Shown here one piece after another: positions 6,230 to 13,156 of a stretch of 14,581 nt of DNA; the stretch's first letter is position 1; each line of letters opens with the position of its first letter. Source of the DNA: Casimicrobiaceae bacterium (GTDB lineage: Bacteria; Pseudomonadota; Gammaproteobacteria; Burkholderiales; Casimicrobiaceae). The position numbers and the translations under genes are program-made. The notes under the pieces are model-generated. The model was not told the origin of the DNA and made no database searches. It saw only the letters and a list, made by a program, of their open reading frames with translations. The DNA is taken from assembly GCA_955652025.1 (NCBI GenBank), contig CATPAO010000217.1, forward strand, positions 1-14,581, in the 5' to 3' direction.

Positions 6230-7159
6230 ATGCGCAGGACCGTCATTTCCAGTTTGTTCATGGCCGCGATAGGAGTCTCAGCGGCATCTCTCGCGTTTGC
6301 GGCAAGTGTGCTGCCGCCGGACGACGACGAAGAGCTCGTGCCGACCGGCAAGGGCTATGGGCAGCGAGTGCCGCCCGGGCTCGCAAAGCCGCCGCCGGGG
6401 AACGCCAAGCCGCAAGGAAACAACGGGATCGCCTATCACGGCGGCCCGGTGATCCTCGGAACGACAAATGCTTATTACATCTGGTACGGCAATTGGAGCG
6501 GCAATACGGCGACCACAATTCTGGAAGACTTGGCGCGCAACATCGGCGGATCGCATTACTTCAACATCAATACGACCTACTACAACGGATCGAGCACCCA
6601 CGTATCCAATTCGGTTGCCTTTTTGGGGTCGACGACCGACAGCTACTCACAGGGCGCCTCGTTGAGCGACAGTGGCGTCCAGTCCGTAGTCTCGAGCGCA
6701 ATCAGTTCGGGCAGGCTGCCCAAAGACACGAACGCCGTCTACTTCGTCCTGACCTCCGCGGACGTGAACGAGACGTCTGGCTTTTGCACGCAGTATTGTG
6801 GTTGGCACACGCACGGCACGATCAGCGGCTTGGATATCAAGTACGCGTTCATCGGCAACCCGGATCGCTGTCCGAGCGCGTGCGAGGCTCAGACGACCGG
6901 CCCCAACGGCAACGCCGGCGCCGACGGAATGGCCAGCATAATTTCGCACGAGCTGGAAGAAGCGGTCACTGATCCCGACCTCAATGCCTGGTATGACCGC
7001 CGTGGGGCGGAGAATGCCGACAAGTGCGCGTGGACGTTTGGTTCCACGTCCACGCTCGGCAACGGCTCGGTGTACAACATGACGCTCGGCTCCCGGAACT
7101 ACTTGATTCAACAGAACTGGGTCAACGCGAGCGGCGGCTTCTGCGCGAAGAGCTTTTGA
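6230..7159 (+). CDS. Secreted EXORDIUM / phosphate-induced-protein-1 family protein with HELEE motif
   Basis: 309 aa. A Sec signal peptide is clear: MRR, a hydrophobic core, and cleavage near LAFA-AS (24/25). Then comes an acidic and Gly/Pro/Lys linker (about 28-65). The domain starts with YHGGPVILGTTNAYYIWYGNW (69-89), the opening block of the PHI-1/EXORDIUM family (PF04674) best known from plant cell walls. Further shared blocks are AVYFVLTSADV, FCTQYC (C186, C190), KYAFIGN, RCPSAC (C214, C218), GADGM and the end block NYLI...W...GGFC (C305). Six cysteines in the mature part suggest disulfides. Unlike the plant proteins as I remember them, residues 240-249 read HELEEAVTDP, followed by NAWYD and ENADKCAW (C266), which resembles a metalloprotease metal site. 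The biochemical role is unknown in bacteria. It has its own leader upstream and a terminator downstream, so it is probably a single-gene unit. The family is fairly sure; activity is inference. Confidence 0.85.
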   Translation: MRRTVISSLFMAAIGVSAASLAFAASVLPPDDDEELVPTGKGYGQRVPPGLAKPPPGNAKPQGNNGIAYHGGPVILGTTNAYYIWYGNWSGNTATTILEDLARNIGGSHYFNINTTYYNGSSTHVSNSVAFLGSTTDSYSQGASLSDSGVQSVVSSAISSGRLPKDTNAVYFVLTSADVNETSGFCTQYCGWHTHGTISGLDIKYAFIGNPDRCPSACEAQTTGPNGNAGADGMASIISHELEEAVTDPDLNAWYDRRGAENADKCAWTFGSTSTLGNGSVYNMTLGSRNYLIQQNWVNASGGFCAKSF

Positions 7160-7212
7160 TCGTCGCTAGCCGGGATCGGCCAATCTCGATAGCGCAGGTG
7201 CAAACTATGACG

Positions 7213-7254
7213 CCGCCCCGTCGGTCATAATCGACGATGGGGCGGTTTGTTTTT
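7213..7254 (+). terminator. Intrinsic terminator after the EXORDIUM-like gene
   Basis: CCGCCC (7213-7218) and CGTCG (7219-7223) pair with CGACG (7232-7236) and GGGCGG (7240-7245), with a 3-nt bulge (ATG) on the 3' side and loop GTCATAAT. It is followed by TTTGTTTTT (7246-7254). This is a strong stem and U-tract, 54 nt after the stop at 7159. It also sits 20 nt before the next start, so it could act as an attenuator for that gene. Confidence 0.75.
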
Positions 7255-7274
7255 GGAACGTCGTCGTAAACAAA

Positions 7275-7799
7275 ATGAAATCGCCGACAATCCTTCGTCG
7301 GACGGCAGTCCGAGTGGCGGCGGTTGCGCTTGCCTTCGTCGCGACGGCTGCGTTCTCAGCCGATCCCGCGGTCGGTCGCGTGCCGACGGTTACGCGACTC
7401 GTCAAGCTGTTCCTCGAGCGCGAGGACGCTCTGTCCGCCGCGATGCGCGCCGGTGACACCGCATCGCTCGAACGCACGCTTACCGACGATTTCGAGCTCC
7501 GCACCGGCGCGCGCGCGGCGAGCCCGGTGCCGCGCGTCGATTTCCTCGCCGACGTGGCACAACATCACCCCGCCAGCGGCGCTGCGAGTCGAATGGCGGT
7601 GCATGATCTCGGTAGCGTGGCGATCGTCAGCTTTGTGCAAGGTGACGACGCAACGCGTGCGACGTTCGTCATCGATGTGTGGCGCCAGACCGGTTCCGAC
7701 TGGAAGCTCGCGGTCCGTTATGCGAGCCCCGCAGGGACGCCGGAGTTCGCCATTCCGGGTGCGGGCGCGCCGCCGACAGAAATTCCGAAGAAGTATTGA
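7275..7799 (+). CDS. Exported NTF2-like (DUF4440/SnoaL-type) protein
   Basis: 174 aa. An N-terminal signal peptide is seen: basic MKSPTILRRTAVR, a hydrophobic core VAAVALAFVATAAF, and cleavage near FSA-DP (about 29/30). The mature domain begins with a helix LVKLFLEREDALSAAMRAGD, then LERTLTDDFELRTG, the typical helix-then-strand opening of DUF4440 NTF2-like domains, and ends with strands including TFVIDVWRQTGSDWKLAVRYAS. It has a Pro/Gly-rich tail (GAGAPPTEIPKKY). No lipobox cysteine, so it is predicted to be soluble in the periplasm or secreted. Substrate unknown. There is no good ribosome site before ATG 7275 and the upstream terminator is only 20 nt away. The gene ends 18 bp from the convergent tldD stop. 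It is not closely similar to the other NTF2-like protein at 5266-5697. Confidence 0.8.
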   Translation: MKSPTILRRTAVRVAAVALAFVATAAFSADPAVGRVPTVTRLVKLFLEREDALSAAMRAGDTASLERTLTDDFELRTGARAASPVPRVDFLADVAQHHPASGAASRMAVHDLGSVAIVSFVQGDDATRATFVIDVWRQTGSDWKLAVRYASPAGTPEFAIPGAGAPPTEIPKKY

Positions 7800-7817
7800 C
7801 CGCTGTCGCGGCTCTCG

Positions 7818-9281
7818 TCAGCCGGTTCCGCCGACCGTCAATCCGTCGATGCGCAGCGTCGGCTGGCCGACGCCGACGGGCACGCTCTGCCCGTCCTTGC
7901 CGCAGGTGCCGATGCCGGCATCCAGCGCCAGATCGTTGCCGATCATCGACACGCGCGTCAGCGCATCCGGGCCGTTGCCGATCAGCGTGGCGCCCTTGAC
8001 CGGATGCGTGATCTTGCCATCCTCGATCAAATACGCTTCCGCTGCCGAAAACACGAACTTGCCGCTGGTGATGTCGACCTGCCCGCCGCCGAAATTGGCC
8101 GCATAGAGGCCACTCTTCACCGACGCGATGATCTCCGCGGGATCACGATCGCCGGCCTGCATCAACGTGTTGGTCATGCGCGGCATCGGCAGATGCGCGA
8201 ACGATTCGCGCCGGCCGTTGCCCGTGGGCGCTACATTCATCAGCCGCGCGTTCAGGCGATCCTGCATGTAGCCGCGCAGGACGCCGTCGTCGATCAGCAC
8301 CGTGCGCTCGGTCGGATTGCCTTCGTCGTCGAGATTGAGCGATCCGCGGCGGCGATCGAGCGTGCCGTCGTCGACGACCGTGATTCCGCGCGCGGCGACG
8401 CGTTGGCCGACGCGCCCGGAGAAGGCGCTCGTTTCCTTGCGATTGAAGTCACCTTCGAGCCCATGGCCGATCGCCTCGTGCAGGAGGATGCCGGGCCAGC
8501 CGTGGCCGAGCACGACGGTCATCGTCCCCGCGGGCGCCGGGCGCGCGCGAAGGTTAACGAGCGCCTGGTCGACCGCCTGACGCGCGTATTCGTCGAGCCG
8601 CGCGTCGTCGAAGTAACTGTAGCCGAAACGTCCGCCGCCGCCGGCGTAACCCTGCTCGCGGCGCCCCTCGTCTTCGACGATGACGGTGATCGACATCCGC
8701 ACCAGCGGCCGGACGTCGGCCACGATCAATCCGTCGCATCGCGCGACGAGCACCGTCTCGTGCTCGCCCGCCAGCGATGCCATCACCTGCGCGACACGCG
8801 GATCCTGGGCGCGTGCCTTCTGCTCGAGTCGCGTCAAAAGCGCGACCTTTTCGCCTTCGGTTTTGCCGGCGACCGGATCGTCGAGCGGATACAGCATTCG
8901 CGCCCCGCCGCGACGGTCAAGCGGCGCCACCGCCGATTGTCCCTGGCGGCCGATGGCGCGCACGGCGGCCGCCGCCTCTTCGAGCGCCGCCATCGAAATA
9001 TCGTCGGAGTACGCGAACGCCTGCTTGTCGCGAACCACCGCGCGAATCCCGACACCGCGATCGATGTTGAACGATCCCGACTTGACGATTCCTTCTTCGA
9101 GGCTCCAGCTCTCGAAACGTGCATGCTGGAAATAGAGATCGGCGAAGTCGACGTCGCGCGTGTGGATAGCGGCCAGGACCTGCGACAATTTCGCCTTGTC
9201 GAGTCCGGAGGGCGCGAGCAGCAGGCGCTCGGCATCGGCCAATAATGCGGCGGAAACGAGAGGTATCGAGAGATCGGTCAC
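7818..9281 (-). CDS. tldD: Metalloprotease TldD
   Basis: 487 aa from GTG 9281. TldD pairs with PmbA/TldE to form a heterodimeric metallopeptidase that trims unfolded peptides in the cytoplasm; in E. coli it matures microcin B17 and degrades CcdA. The zinc motif HEAIGH is at about 268-273 (HExxxH), and the third ligand Cys is in the C-terminal [15 protein letters not shown] block. Other family blocks are [74 protein letters not shown], and the very end LTVGGTG. Length fits (E. coli 481). An in-frame TTG at 9296 would add five residues; GTG 9281 is preferred because the TTG overlaps a short direct repeat and neither has a good ribosome site. PmbA is not in the window. The gene is convergent with the exported NTF2 gene and lies downstream of livF. 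Confidence 0.95.
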   Translation of the reverse strand: MTDLSIPLVSAALLADAERLLLAPSGLDKAKLSQVLAAIHTRDVDFADLYFQHARFESWSLEEGIVKSGSFNIDRGVGIRAVVRDKQAFAYSDDISMAALEEAAAAVRAIGRQGQSAVAPLDRRGGARMLYPLDDPVAGKTEGEKVALLTRLEQKARAQDPRVAQVMASLAGEHETVLVARCDGLIVADVRPLVRMSITVIVEDEGRREQGYAGGGGRFGYSYFDDARLDEYARQAVDQALVNLRARPAPAGTMTVVLGHGWPGILLHEAIGHGLEGDFNRKETSAFSGRVGQRVAARGITVVDDGTLDRRRGSLNLDDEGNPTERTVLIDDGVLRGYMQDRLNARLMNVAPTGNGRRESFAHLPMPRMTNTLMQAGDRDPAEIIASVKSGLYAANFGGGQVDITSGKFVFSAAEAYLIEDGKITHPVKGATLIGNGPDALTRVSMIGNDLALDAGIGTCGKDGQSVPVGVGQPTLRIDGLTVGGTG

Positions 9282-9296
9282 TGTGGGGATCAGCAA

Positions 9297-9321
9297 TCAG
9301 GAATCAGAGGTCAGGAATCAG
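9297..9321. repeat. Two 11-bp direct repeats upstream of tldD
   Basis: TCAGGAATCAG occurs at 9297-9307 and again, identical, at 9311-9321 (period 14). A partial third copy AATCAG sits at 9295-9300. Read in the tldD direction the unit is CTGATTCCTGA. It lies in the leader just before the tldD start. It could be an operator, a leader-RNA element or a dispersed small repeat. Confidence 0.65.
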
Positions 9322-9388
9322 AAAAATAGCTCGAACCCAAATCGAATCTTGGGGCAACGCGTGGTGATTCAACGTCTTGATTGCGGCA

Positions 9389-9394
9389 ATTCTA
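9389..9394 (-). promoter_or_regulatory. Putative -10 box of tldD
   Basis: On the minus strand, GCGTAGAATTGCC holds TAGAAT, a good sigma-70 -10 hexamer, about 107 nt upstream of GTG 9281 in the 153-bp gap after livF. The -35 region is GC-rich and unconvincing. If used, tldD is transcribed apart from liv with a leader of about 100 nt that holds the 11-bp repeats. Confidence 0.35.
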
Positions 9395-9434
9395 CGCCTC
9401 CCGAAGGTTCGGCCGCCGCTGCGGCCGCACGCCG

Positions 9435-10166
9435 TCACGTCCACCCCGCGACGGCGCGGCCGCCAAGATAGGTTTCGACGACGCGAGGATCGTTGGCGAG
9501 CTCGGCCGCCGGTCCGGCCGCCGCGACCTCGCCCGTCTCGAGCACGTAGCCGTGGTCGGCGACCTGCAATGCCGCGCGCGCATTTTGCTCGACCAGCAGG
9601 ATCGCCACTCCCGCCGTTTTCAGCGCGCCGATGATGCTGAAGATCTCGCGCACGATCAGGGGCGCCAATCCGAGCGATGGTTCGTCCAGCATCAGCAACT
9701 TCGGTTGCGCCATCAGCGCGCGGCCGAGCGCCAGCATCTGCCGCTCGCCGCCGGACAGCGTACCTGCGCGTTGACCGCGGCGCTCGTCCAGACGCGGAAA
9801 GCGCCGATAAACGTCGGCGAGTGTTTTGGCAACGTCGGGCGCGCCGCGCCGTGCGAATCCGCCGAGCTCGAGATTCTCGGCGACCGTCATGCTGCCGAAC
9901 AACTCGCGCTTTTCCGGGACCAGGACGAGGCCGTCGGCGACTCGCGCCTCGACCGAGCGTCGGCCGATCGACGCACCGAGATACTCGACGTCGCCGTGCG
10001 CCGGCAGCAAGCCCATGATCGCGGCGAGCAGCGTCGTCTTGCCGGCGCCGTTAGGACCGATGACGGTGACGATCTGGCCGGCGTTCACCTCGAGCGAAAC
10101 GCCGTGCACCGCTTCGACGGTGCCATAGCCGATCGAGACGTTGCGGACGTCCAACAATGCGGTCAT
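9435..10166 (-). CDS. livF: Branched-chain amino-acid ABC transporter ATP-binding protein LivF
   Basis: 243 aa. The second nucleotide-binding subunit of the importer; it hydrolyses ATP at the inner membrane with the LivG domain. Visible motifs: Walker [10 protein letters not shown] (37-45), [18 protein letters not shown] (84-99, the typical LivF block), signature LSGGERQ (137-143), Walker [12 protein letters not shown] (157-167), and LLVEQNA with Gln where many ABC proteins have the H-loop His; this Gln is normal in LivF. Length is standard (E. coli 237). It starts 27 nt after the stop of the livM-livG fusion and is the last liv gene in the transcription order, so it is part of the operon. 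Confidence 0.93.
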   Translation of the reverse strand: MTALLDVRNVSIGYGTVEAVHGVSLEVNAGQIVTVIGPNGAGKTTLLAAIMGLLPAHGDVEYLGASIGRRSVEARVADGLVLVPEKRELFGSMTVAENLELGGFARRGAPDVAKTLADVYRRFPRLDERRGQRAGTLSGGERQMLALGRALMAQPKLLMLDEPSLGLAPLIVREIFSIIGALKTAGVAILLVEQNARAALQVADHGYVLETGEVAAAGPAAELANDPRVVETYLGGRAVAGWT

Positions 10167-10193
10167 CGCATCGCCACCCCGACGAGTGCCGCC

Positions 10194-11951
10194 TCAGACG
10201 CCGCCAAGGTACGCCTCCAGCACGACGGGGTTGCGCTGGATTTCCGTCGGCTTGCCTTCGGCCAGCTTTTCGCCGAAATCCATCACCACCAAACGATCCG
10301 TCAGTCCCATCACGAAATCCATGTCGTGCTCGACCAGCAGGATCGTGATGCCTTGCGCCTTGAGCGCGCGCAGGAGCTCCGCCAGCTCGCGCTTCTCTCG
10401 ATATCTCAATCCGGCCGCCGGCTCGTCGAGCAGCAGCAGCACCGGATCGGCGGCGAGCGAGCGCGCAATCTCGATGATCCTTTGCTTGCCGAGCGGCAGG
10501 CTGCCCGCGGAGTCGAAGATATGCTCGCCCAAGCCGACCCGCGCGATGACGCGCGCCGCGTCCGCGCGCGTGCACGCTTCCTCGGCACGATCGAGGCGAA
10601 GTGCGGCACGGAGGACGCCGGACGTTCCGCGCAGGTAGGCGCCGAGCGCCACGTTGTCCAGCACGCTCATCTGCGGCAACAGTCTGACGTGCTGGAAGGT
10701 GCGTCCAATGCCACGCCGCGCGATTTGATACGGCTCGCGACTGCCGATCGACTCGCCGCAGAAAATCACTTCTCCGGCAGTCAGCTGCAGCGCCCCTGAA
10801 ATGAGGCCGAAGGTTGTGCTCTTGCCGGCGCCGTTGGGGCCGATCAAACCCAGAATTTCTCCGGGCCGAATCTCGAACGACAAATCGTTGACTGCCACGA
10901 GACCGCCAAATTGCTTGCGCGCACCTCTCACCTCGAGCAAATGCACCGAGGGCGCTATAGCAGCGCGCGTGGCGAGCGGCGAGGCGTCGGGGACGGGCCG
11001 CGGTCGTCGCTCCGGCACGAGGCGCGAAAGCCATGGCCAGACGCCGTCCCGCGCGAACTGCAGCAACACGACCATCAGAATGCCGAAGACCACCATCTCG
11101 AAATTGCCGGAGCGGCCCAGCACGCGCGGCAGCACGTCCTGCAGCATTTCCTTCAATAGCGTGATGAACGTCGCGCCGACGACGGCGCCCCACACGCTCC
11201 CCGCGCCGCCCACGACGGCCATGAACAAGTATTCGATCCCCTGATTGATGCCGAAAGGCGTCGGGTTCACGAAGCGCTGCAGGTGCGCATAGAGCCAGCC
11301 GGACACGCAGGCGAGCAATGCAGCGTAGACGAACACGACAATCTTGAGCCGCGCACCGTCGACACCGAACGCCTCGGCCATCTCCAAACCGCCCTTGAGC
11401 GCGCGGATCGCGCGCCCGGGTCGCGAGTCCAGCAGGTTGTCGGTCGCCCACAGCACGCCGAGCGCGATCGCCCAGATCAGGTAGAAATAACGCCGCTCGT
11501 CGCGGAGCTCGATTCCGAACAGGCTGAGCGCTGGAATGCCTGTCATCCCGGTGTGTCCGCCCAGGAATTCCAGATTGCCGAAGAGGAAGTAAAGACTGAT
11601 GCCCCAGGCGATCGTCGCGAGTGGAAGGTAGTGCCCTCTCATGCGCAACGTGATGAAGCCGAGTGTCAACGCGACCGCCAGCGTGATCGCCAAACCGACC
11701 GCCAGCGCGACCCAAGGCGACGATTCGTAGTGCGTGGTCAAATAAGCGGTCGTGTAGGCACCGAGGCCCACGAACGCCGCTTGTCCAAACGAGGTTTGGC
11801 CCGCGATGCCGGTCAGCAACACCAGCCCGAGCGTAACGATGCTGTAGAGCCCTATGTAGTTGCCGAGCGTCACCCAGAATTGCGGCGCCAGCATCGGCAC
11901 ACCTGCCAATGCGACCACCAGCGCGGCCCACGCGAGGCGCGTTCGTGTCAT
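10194..11951 (-). CDS. livM-livG: LivM-LivG fusion: permease and ATP-binding protein of a branched-chain amino-acid ABC transporter
   Basis: 585 aa joining two subunits that are separate in E. coli. Residues 1-300 are the LivM permease: several hydrophobic helices, GIAGQTSFGQAAFVGLGAY (48-66), the cytoplasmic coupling loop RALKGGLEMAEAFGVD (183-198), and NPTPFGINQGIEYLFMAVVGGAGSVWGA. A charged, Pro-rich linker (about 305-335) leads to the LivG ATPase: Walker A GPNGAGKST (371-379), Q-loop Q420 in GRTFQH, the relaxed signature LPLGKQR (485-491, usual for LivG), Walker B LLLLDEP (505-511) and H-loop H542. The single open frame has no stop or frameshift between halves, so this is a true fusion, a form I know from other betaproteobacteria. 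It follows livH after 48 nt and precedes livF by 27 nt. The substrate could also be an amide, urea or aromatic acid, since LivHMGF-type importers vary. Confidence 0.93.
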   Translation of the reverse strand: MTRTRLAWAALVVALAGVPMLAPQFWVTLGNYIGLYSIVTLGLVLLTGIAGQTSFGQAAFVGLGAYTTAYLTTHYESSPWVALAVGLAITLAVALTLGFITLRMRGHYLPLATIAWGISLYFLFGNLEFLGGHTGMTGIPALSLFGIELRDERRYFYLIWAIALGVLWATDNLLDSRPGRAIRALKGGLEMAEAFGVDGARLKIVVFVYAALLACVSGWLYAHLQRFVNPTPFGINQGIEYLFMAVVGGAGSVWGAVVGATFITLLKEMLQDVLPRVLGRSGNFEMVVFGILMVVLLQFARDGVWPWLSRLVPERRPRPVPDASPLATRAAIAPSVHLLEVRGARKQFGGLVAVNDLSFEIRPGEILGLIGPNGAGKSTTFGLISGALQLTAGEVIFCGESIGSREPYQIARRGIGRTFQHVRLLPQMSVLDNVALGAYLRGTSGVLRAALRLDRAEEACTRADAARVIARVGLGEHIFDSAGSLPLGKQRIIEIARSLAADPVLLLLDEPAAGLRYREKRELAELLRALKAQGITILLVEHDMDFVMGLTDRLVVMDFGEKLAEGKPTEIQRNPVVLEAYLGGV

Positions 11952-11999
11952 AGCGATTCGCGCCGATGCCTTGCGGCGGAGGACAAGCGACCGCGGTCG

Positions 12000-13037
12000 T
12001 TATTCATCTTCTTCATGATGACGCGTGGTCAGGCTGCGCCACAGCAGCACAGGAATGATCAGCGTGAACACGATCACTTCCTTGAACGCGCTCGCCCAGA
12101 ACGAAGAGAACGATTCGAGCAAGCCGACCAGCAGCGCACCGCCGGCAGCGAGCGGATAGCTGACGAGCCCGCCGATGATCGCGCCGACGAATCCCTTGAG
12201 ACTCACCAGAAACCCCGAGTCGTAGTACACGGTAGTGATCGGTCCGATCAGCACGCCGCAGAACGCGCACATCAGGGCCGCCAACGTAAACGTCAGCGTG
12301 CCGGCGAGGCTCGGCGAGATGCCGACCAGGCGCGCGCCGACGCGATTGACCGCCGTCGCGCGGAGCGCCTTGCCATACAGCGTGCGACCGAAAAAAACAT
12401 AGAGCACCGCGATCAGCGCCGCACTCGTCGCCACGACCAGCACGCTTTGCAGGTTGATGTTGACGTTGCCGAGCTGAAACGAGGCAGAGATGAACGCAGG
12501 CGTCCGCGAGCCCTCGGCGCCGAAGAACCAGAGCCCGAGCCCGGTCAGCGCGAAATGCACGGCGACCGAAACGATCAGCAGCACGAGCACGCTTGCTTCG
12601 GCGAGCGGCTGGTAGGCGATTCGATACAGCAACGGGCCGAGCGCGGTGACGCCCGCAAGCGTGAGCACGACCTGAAGCGGGAGCGGCAGATCGAGTGGCG
12701 CCGCCCACCAAACCAGCGCGGCAATTGCCATCGGCAAGCCGGTCCACAGCAGGAGTTGCCGCGGGATGCGCGCGCGCTCGTTTCGCTTGACGCAGCCCAC
12801 CATTTCGATAGCGCCGGCGACGATCGCCATTCCGGCCAGCAATCCCACCGTGCCGGGTGGCTTGCCGAGTTGCAGGCCCGCCAAGGTCAGCGTGCCGTAC
12901 GCGACGAATTCGCCCGACGGTATCCAGATCACGCGCGTCACCGCGAACACCAGCACCAGCGCGAGCGCCAGGAGCGCGTAGATCGCGCCGTTGGTGATTC
13001 CGTCCTGCGTCAACAACGCGGCGATCGACAAGTCCAT
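12000..13037 (-). CDS. livH: Branched-chain amino-acid ABC transporter permease LivH
   Basis: 345 aa, about eight hydrophobic segments. The other membrane subunit of the importer, partner of the LivM half of the fusion. Family marks: [36 protein letters not shown] (14-49), the coupling loop [20 protein letters not shown] (about 225-245), and the conserved late block [39 protein letters not shown]. The end is charged (RHHEEDE). It is somewhat longer than E. coli LivH (308), with extra sequence in the first third (about 80-105), as in other betaproteobacterial members. ATG 13037 has no clear ribosome site. It follows livK after 119 bp that hold a stem-loop. Confidence 0.92.
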   Translation of the reverse strand: MDLSIAALLTQDGITNGAIYALLALALVLVFAVTRVIWIPSGEFVAYGTLTLAGLQLGKPPGTVGLLAGMAIVAGAIEMVGCVKRNERARIPRQLLLWTGLPMAIAALVWWAAPLDLPLPLQVVLTLAGVTALGPLLYRIAYQPLAEASVLVLLIVSVAVHFALTGLGLWFFGAEGSRTPAFISASFQLGNVNINLQSVLVVATSAALIAVLYVFFGRTLYGKALRATAVNRVGARLVGISPSLAGTLTFTLAALMCAFCGVLIGPITTVYYDSGFLVSLKGFVGAIIGGLVSYPLAAGGALLVGLLESFSSFWASAFKEVIVFTLIIPVLLWRSLTTRHHEEDE

Positions 13038-13102
13038 CGGTGGAAGAAAAATGGGAGGCGCGGGCGGGCCGCCCGAAGCATAGCGCGGGGACCACCGGAC
13101 GC

Positions 13103-13137
13103 AAAACGGGCCGGCGCGGGCGAACCGCGACCGGCCC
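13103..13137 (-). terminator. Stem-loop between livK and livH (attenuator or mRNA stabiliser)
   Basis: On the minus strand the arms are GGGCCGG (13137-13131) + CGCGG (13129-13125) and CCGCG (13119-13115) + CCGGCCC (13114-13108). This gives 12 paired bases with a single bulged T and a 5-nt loop, followed by G and TTTT. The T-run is short, so partial termination or 3'-end protection of livK mRNA is more likely than full termination. Confidence 0.6.
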
Positions 13138-13156
13138 GGACGCCTTGCGTTTTAGG

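Noticed and set aside
8004..9245. A 413-codon plus-strand frame opposite tldD
   Set aside because: TldD on the minus strand matches its family end to end; the opposite frame is only its complement.
9410..9427. CGGCCGC-CGCT-GCGGCCG hairpin after livF as an operon terminator
   Set aside because: It has a good stem, but no U-tract follows it on the minus strand; it could help Rho-dependent ending but cannot be called intrinsic.
10479..10499. Degenerate ABC signature LPLGKQR in the LivG half as a sign of inactivation
   Set aside because: LivG proteins normally carry LPxGxQR rather than LSGGQ; Walker A, Walker B, Q-loop and H-loop are intact.
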